Source: Candidatus Thorarchaeota archaeon MP11T_1 (GTDB lineage: Archaea > Asgardarchaeota > Thorarchaeia > Thorarchaeales > Thorarchaeaceae). From it: 7,466 nucleotides of DNA. Of the stretch, positions 6,583 to 7,466 are shown in pieces (position 1 is the first letter of the stretch; each line of letters starts with the position of its first letter). The stretch is from the NCBI GenBank assembly GCA_002825515.1, contig PJET01000198.1:1-7466 (forward strand), given 5' to 3'. Made by a program: the position numbers and the translations under genes. The notes beneath the pieces are model-generated. The model did no database searches. It was not told the origin of the DNA and was given only the letters and a program-made list of their open reading frames with translations.

Positions 6583-6619
6583 TCAACTTCCGTGTTGAAT
6601 TTTTTCAACTCTAAGTTGA
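6583..6619 (-). promoter_or_regulatory. Array of four alternating TCAAC/GTTGA half-sites in the ferritin leader
   Basis: On the plus strand TCAAC (6583-6587), GTTGA (6594-6598), TCAAC (6605-6609) and GTTGA (6615-6619) start 11, 11 and 10 bp apart, about one helical turn each, in alternating orientation. Adjacent pairs form perfect palindromes: GTTGAA-TTTT-TTCAAC (6594-6609) and TCAACT-CTA-AGTTGA (6605-6619). The array sits just downstream of the predicted transcription start, and its last half-site overlaps the GAGGTG ribosome binding site (6584-6579). It could be a multi-dimer repressor operator or an RNA switch with mutually exclusive hairpins. The regulator is unknown; iron dependence is guessed from the gene. 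Confidence 0.5.
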
Positions 6620-6648
6620 TTTTAATTCACAATAGCTAATTTCGAGTC

Positions 6649-6660
6649 TTTAAACTTTCG
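6649..6660 (-). promoter_or_regulatory. Candidate BRE/TATA element for ferritin
   Basis: Minus-strand CGAAAGTTTAAA combines a purine-rich BRE-like half with a TTTAAA core. Initiation about 25 bp downstream would fall near 6627, giving a leader of about 55 nt that contains the whole half-site array and the ribosome binding site. Assigned by eye. Confidence 0.45.
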
Positions 6661-6773
6661 GTAGGACAATGGTGAAACAATCCCTATAATCATTCTAAAG
6701 TCTGTCCAGCGAACCCTTATTTTCAGGGAGTCTAAGATGTGGTTCTGTATAACGCCTGGAGTGAATATTGAAG

Positions 6774-7466
6774 ATGACGCTTCAAGATCTCACGCTGCTT
6801 ACTATTACGTTTGAGTTTTTACCCCCTCTAATTTTTTCTCTAGTGTATCTCATCTTCTTTGGCAAGAGGAAGAGTAGATTCATTGAAGTCTTCATCATTT
6901 TGATGTATCTAAAGACAGTAACTTACTTTCTCATGACTATTGTATTAGCTGCAACTGATGTTCCTAGCGGTTTTGATCTTATTGTGGACACACCACTTTT
7001 ATCCTGGGTGCTGCTCACAGAAATGATTTACCAATTAGTCACATCATTGCAGGAATACATGATTTGGATTATGGTGTCATTCTTTGCAGTTCTCTTTGGT
7101 ATGCTTGCACTTGCTGTAAAACTTGCTCTATCCGACCCATTGAAAATGCGATTTAAAAAAATGAGCGATGGATATACTAATTTCAAAGATCGCATTGCAG
7201 ATATCTCTTTCGAGGGTGTTGAACCTCAACCCCTAAATCCTGAAGTTCAAGCACGTGCATGGAAAGAAGCATGGAAAGATTATCTTATCATAGGCTTGGC
7301 TACATTAGTACCTTCTATCTCAATCTACATTGGCAGTATACCTGATTTTTATTTTGGAGCTCAAAGAGACAGTTATGTTGTAAACATCCTAATCTTTATG
7401 ACATGGATATACAGATTCGGCTATCCTGCATCAAATCGTATAGCAAAAAGTGCTGGTCTCCGTTTG
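6774..7466 (+). CDS. Multi-pass membrane protein of unknown function (3' truncated by window)
   Basis: I do not recognise the family. The frame is open from the ATG to the last base (231 codons), so the end lies outside the window. A strong GGAGTGA ribosome binding site (6758-6764) stands 9 nt before the ATG, and an in-frame stop at 6762-6764 limits any longer start; a TTG at 6768 is too close to the site. Hydrophobic segments lie at about residues 8-29, 37-60, 92-117, 169-189 and 201-216. A charged loop at about 118-168 (many Lys, Arg, Asp and Glu, with a KEAWKDY helix end) is likely cytoplasmic and separates the third and fourth segments. The short KRKSR patch (31-35) after the first segment also suggests a cytoplasmic face. 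No catalytic or transport signature is visible. It is divergent from ferritin across a 202-bp gap and may share control with it, which is inference only. Confidence 0.8.
   Translation, partial: MTLQDLTLLTITFEFLPPLIFSLVYLIFFGKRKSRFIEVFIILMYLKTVTYFLMTIVLAATDVPSGFDLIVDTPLLSWVLLTEMIYQLVTSLQEYMIWIMVSFFAVLFGMLALAVKLALSDPLKMRFKKMSDGYTNFKDRIADISFEGVEPQPLNPEVQARAWKEAWKDYLIIGLATLVPSISIYIGSIPDFYFGAQRDSYVVNILIFMTWIYRFGYPASNRIAKSAGLRL

Noticed and set aside
6572..6586. Five-residue N-terminal extension of ferritin from a TTG
   Set aside because: The TTG overlaps the GAGGTG ribosome binding site that serves the ATG at 6571, and the ferritin family begins at MEINQELV.
6669..6689. Six-codon leader ORF (MVKQSL) preceded by AGGA, upstream of the membrane protein gene
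   Set aside because: Too short to judge, with no codon bias or attenuator-type run; likely chance.
6684..6690. CTATAAT as a TATA box for the membrane protein gene
   Set aside because: Position is possible, but the match to an archaeal TATA/BRE is weak and nothing else supports it.
1..7466. CRISPR arrays, insertion sequences, tRNA or rRNA genes, prophage or defence genes
   Set aside because: No regularly spaced repeats, terminal inverted repeats with transposase, cloverleaf structures or defence-type domains were seen on either strand.

Overview
This window looks archaeal. It carries a glycyl-tRNA synthetase of the archaeal/eukaryotic (alpha2) type, a stand-alone archaeal-type phosphopantetheine adenylyltransferase, TATA/BRE-like promoter elements, short GGTG-type ribosome binding sites, and TTG and GTG starts. 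Base composition is moderate, and genes are tightly packed in both orientations. The combination, including a RACo-like ATPase and an unusual M28 peptidase, would suit a mesophilic sediment archaeon such as an Asgard (Thorarchaeota-like) or Bathyarchaeia lineage. That placement is inference and was not tested by any search.

Left part (1-3412): the 3' two-thirds of a divergent glycyl-tRNA synthetase (+) ends 1 bp from the stop of a short MGMT-family DNA-repair gene (-). A 162-bp divergent promoter region with an imperfect dyad separates the MGMT gene from a two-gene + strand unit. That unit is a UspA-type ATP-binding stress protein followed, after 30 bp, by an ASKHA ATPase of the RACo/DUF4445 family that lacks the usual ferredoxin domain.

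Middle (3409-6571): three minus-strand genes, in transcription order ferritin, M28-type aminopeptidase, and PPAT (CoA biosynthesis). A hairpin terminator and a TATA-like element separate ferritin from the peptidase/PPAT pair, which is probably one transcript. The PPAT stop overlaps the stop of the RACo-like gene by 4 bp.

Right edge (6572-7466): a 202-bp divergent region holds the ferritin promoter and a regularly spaced array of four alternating half-sites in its leader. It is followed by a multi-pass membrane protein of unknown function that runs off the window.

The genes do not form one pathway. Loose themes are stress and metal handling (Usp, ferritin, MGMT, possible corrinoid-protein reactivation) and housekeeping (GlyRS, PPAT). 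The points most worth a second look are the ferritin leader array, the altered active-site motifs of the GlyRS, and the ferredoxin-less RACo-like ATPase. No gap longer than about 200 bp lacks a gene.
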